62,581 nt of DNA, taken from NCBI GenBank assembly GCA_025462645.1, contig JAOAPB010000025.1:1-62581 (forward strand), given 5' to 3'. Source of the stretch: Edaphobacter sp. (GTDB lineage: Bacteria; Acidobacteriota; Terriglobia; Terriglobales; Acidobacteriaceae). Position numbers and translations under genes: made by a program. Within the stretch, counting starts at the first letter, position 1. Every line of letters begins with the position of its first letter. Below, piece by piece: positions 61,649-62,581 of the stretch. Under the pieces are notes generated by a model. That model saw only the letters and a program-made list of their open reading frames with translations. It did no database searches and was not told the DNA's origin.

Positions 61649-62197
61649 ATGCACAGTAGTTCCGATCAAGGCGCACAGCACACTCTCTCCCTTTCGCCCG
61701 ACGATTTAACACGCAGCTTGATCCTCGCTAACGCCGACGACCAGAATCGACCTCACATCGGATTAGTGGGAGATACCTACACCATCCTCTTGTTGGGAAA
61801 AGACACAGCAGATCGCTTCTGCCTGATCGACATGCATATCCCTCCAGGCGGCGGCCCACCTCCTCATCGCCACGACTTCGAAGAGACCTTCATCCTCCTC
61901 GAAGGTGAGATGGAAGCTACCTTTCGTGGAGTGAAGTCCACCGTAAAGGCCGGCAAAACCATCCATATCCCCGCCAATGCGCCCCATCAGTTTCACAACG
62001 CGAGCGACCAGCCCGTGCGCCTCCTCTGCATCTGCTCTCCCGCTGGTCAGGAGAACTTCTTCGCTGAGGTTGGCGTTCCCGTCGCAACCCGCACAACCCC
62101 GCCCCCCAGACTAGACCCCACAGCCCAGGCCGCATTCAAGGCGAAAGCAGAAGCACTAGCACCAAAGTATCGAACCGAAATGCTGCAACACGCCTGA
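61649..62197 (+). CDS. Cupin-domain protein
   Basis: A 182-residue protein. ATG 61649 is chosen for the strong AAGGAGGAG upstream. A frame from 61406 would run through the REP edge and is rejected. The cupin core has the metal-binding pattern PPGGGPPPHRHDFEETFILLEGEMEATF and HIPANAPHQFHNASDQPVRLLCI, so a divalent metal site from two or three His and one Glu is complete. Such proteins act as dioxygenases, isomerases or small binding proteins. The substrate is not predictable. Short C-terminal helical tail. Confidence 0.85.
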   Translation: MHSSSDQGAQHTLSLSPDDLTRSLILANADDQNRPHIGLVGDTYTILLLGKDTADRFCLIDMHIPPGGGPPPHRHDFEETFILLEGEMEATFRGVKSTVKAGKTIHIPANAPHQFHNASDQPVRLLCICSPAGQENFFAEVGVPVATRTTPPPRLDPTAQAAFKAKAEALAPKYRTEMLQHA

Positions 62198-62245
62198 TTC
62201 GGCTGTGGGCGGGTGTCCCATACATAATCACGCATACCTCGGGTG

Positions 62246-62347
62246 CCGGGTGCCCCACCCTACCACTCTCAACCAACCACAAAAGTTCGGGTGCCCCATC
62301 CTTCGCAGCACTTCGCGAAGGGTGGGATGTAAACTGCTCGTACCGCC
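62246..62347. repeat. REP-like element, copy 3, upstream of the transposase
   Basis: GGGTGCCCCACCC, ACTCTCAACCAACCACAAAA, stem CCCATCCTTCGC/GCGAAGGGTGGG and TAAACTGCTCGTACCGCC immediately before the transposase ATG. This is the source-like copy, because here the element sits in its natural position beside an intact transposase start. Confidence 0.88.
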
Positions 62348-62581
62348 ATGCCAACCGGCCTGAAACGCTTCCAGCAAACCAGGCAATTCCACTTCATCAC
62401 CTTCAGCTGCTACAAGCGCCAATCCTTCCTCCACACCGCCTCAGCAAAAGACACAGTCCAACAAATCCTCGAACAAACCCGCAAACAACAAGACCTCCGC
62501 ATAGCCGCCTACGTCCTCATGCCCGAGCACGTCCATCTCCTCACCAACGAACCCGCAAAGAGCACCCTCGACACCTTCCTC
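62348..62581 (+). mobile_element. REP-associated tyrosine transposase, partial at window end
   Basis: The first 78 codons of a Y1/HUH transposase of the IS200-like RAYT family. The N-terminus HFITFSCYKRQSFLHT and the metal-binding HUH motif in LMPEHVHLLTNEP are visible. The catalytic tyrosine lies beyond the window. The start codon follows a REP element directly, as is usual for these single-copy domesticated transposases that are thought to spread REP sequences. Confidence 0.92.

Noticed and set aside
60673..62347. CRISPR array
   Set aside because: The repeats are 100 bases long, irregularly spaced, contain hairpins and adjoin a RAYT transposase. No cas genes are present.

Overview
The window looks like a chromosomal segment of an Acidobacteriota bacterium, probably family Acidobacteriaceae (Terriglobus/Granulicella/Edaphobacter type). 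This rests on the exosortase/PEP-CTERM exopolysaccharide (EPS) locus, a DUF6982-like protein, many enhancer-binding proteins, high-GC codon use and the REP-like and 'GTCATTTCGACC' intergenic repeats. Taxonomy is inferred from gene content and recalled sequence style, not from a marker gene.

Layout. 1-1.9 kb: dapA and dapD (lysine/diaminopimelate). 2.2-3.1 kb: a sugar-nucleotide epimerase. 3.3-6.9 kb: two divergent sigma-54 enhancer-binding proteins and a DUF6982-like partner. 6.9-12.1 kb: two GT4 glycosyltransferases, a deacetylase-like protein and a divergent O-antigen-ligase/polymerase-like protein. 12.2-16.8 kb: a Dlt-like cassette of FkbH, acyl carrier protein (ACP), SGNH protein, a 44-residue membrane microprotein and an MBOAT acyltransferase. 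17.1-18.2 kb: another GT4. 18.7-31.5 kb: an operon of eleven tightly packed genes, running from a Wza-like exporter through beta-barrel, Wzz, PEP-CTERM ATPase, tyrosine autokinase, priming transferase and GT2 to a second cassette (AMP ligase, ACP, SGNH, MBOAT). 32.1-37.8 kb: exosortase, EpsI, TPR lipoprotein and Wzx flippase on the opposite strand. 37.8-42.2 kb: a secreted beta-helix protein and one PEP-CTERM substrate. 42.6-50 kb: a type III polyketide synthase with an FAD oxidoreductase, then an ArsR-GyrI fusion, an AHSA1 protein and a DUF1772 protein, then ACP and ketosynthase. 50-62.6 kb: GH18 hydrolase, GT2, phosphoketolase and acetate kinase, MscS-like channel, glmS, small unknowns, a cupin protein and a REP/RAYT region cut by the window end.

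How it fits together. The epimerase, glycosyltransferases, priming enzyme, flippase, polymerase, Wzz/kinase pair and outer-membrane exporter form a complete Wzy-type EPS assembly line. The exosortase module processes and anchors PEP-CTERM proteins that travel with EPS. Two parallel acyl-transfer cassettes appear to decorate the polymer. One is charged by an FkbH-type enzyme, so its predicted cargo is glycerate, and uses a separate microprotein ending LVYQAF. The other is charged by an AMP ligase and has the equivalent motif FIYFQF at the C-terminus of the MBOAT itself. They match the two known forms of the acyl-shuttle motif, side by side in one EPS locus.

Sigma-54-like promoters lie before the exporter operon, the PEP-CTERM gene and one enhancer-binding gene. 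Two copies of a structured non-coding element, each starting with the same TGGCATAGTAGTTT box, lie in gene-free gaps of the locus. These are the best candidates for something undescribed here.
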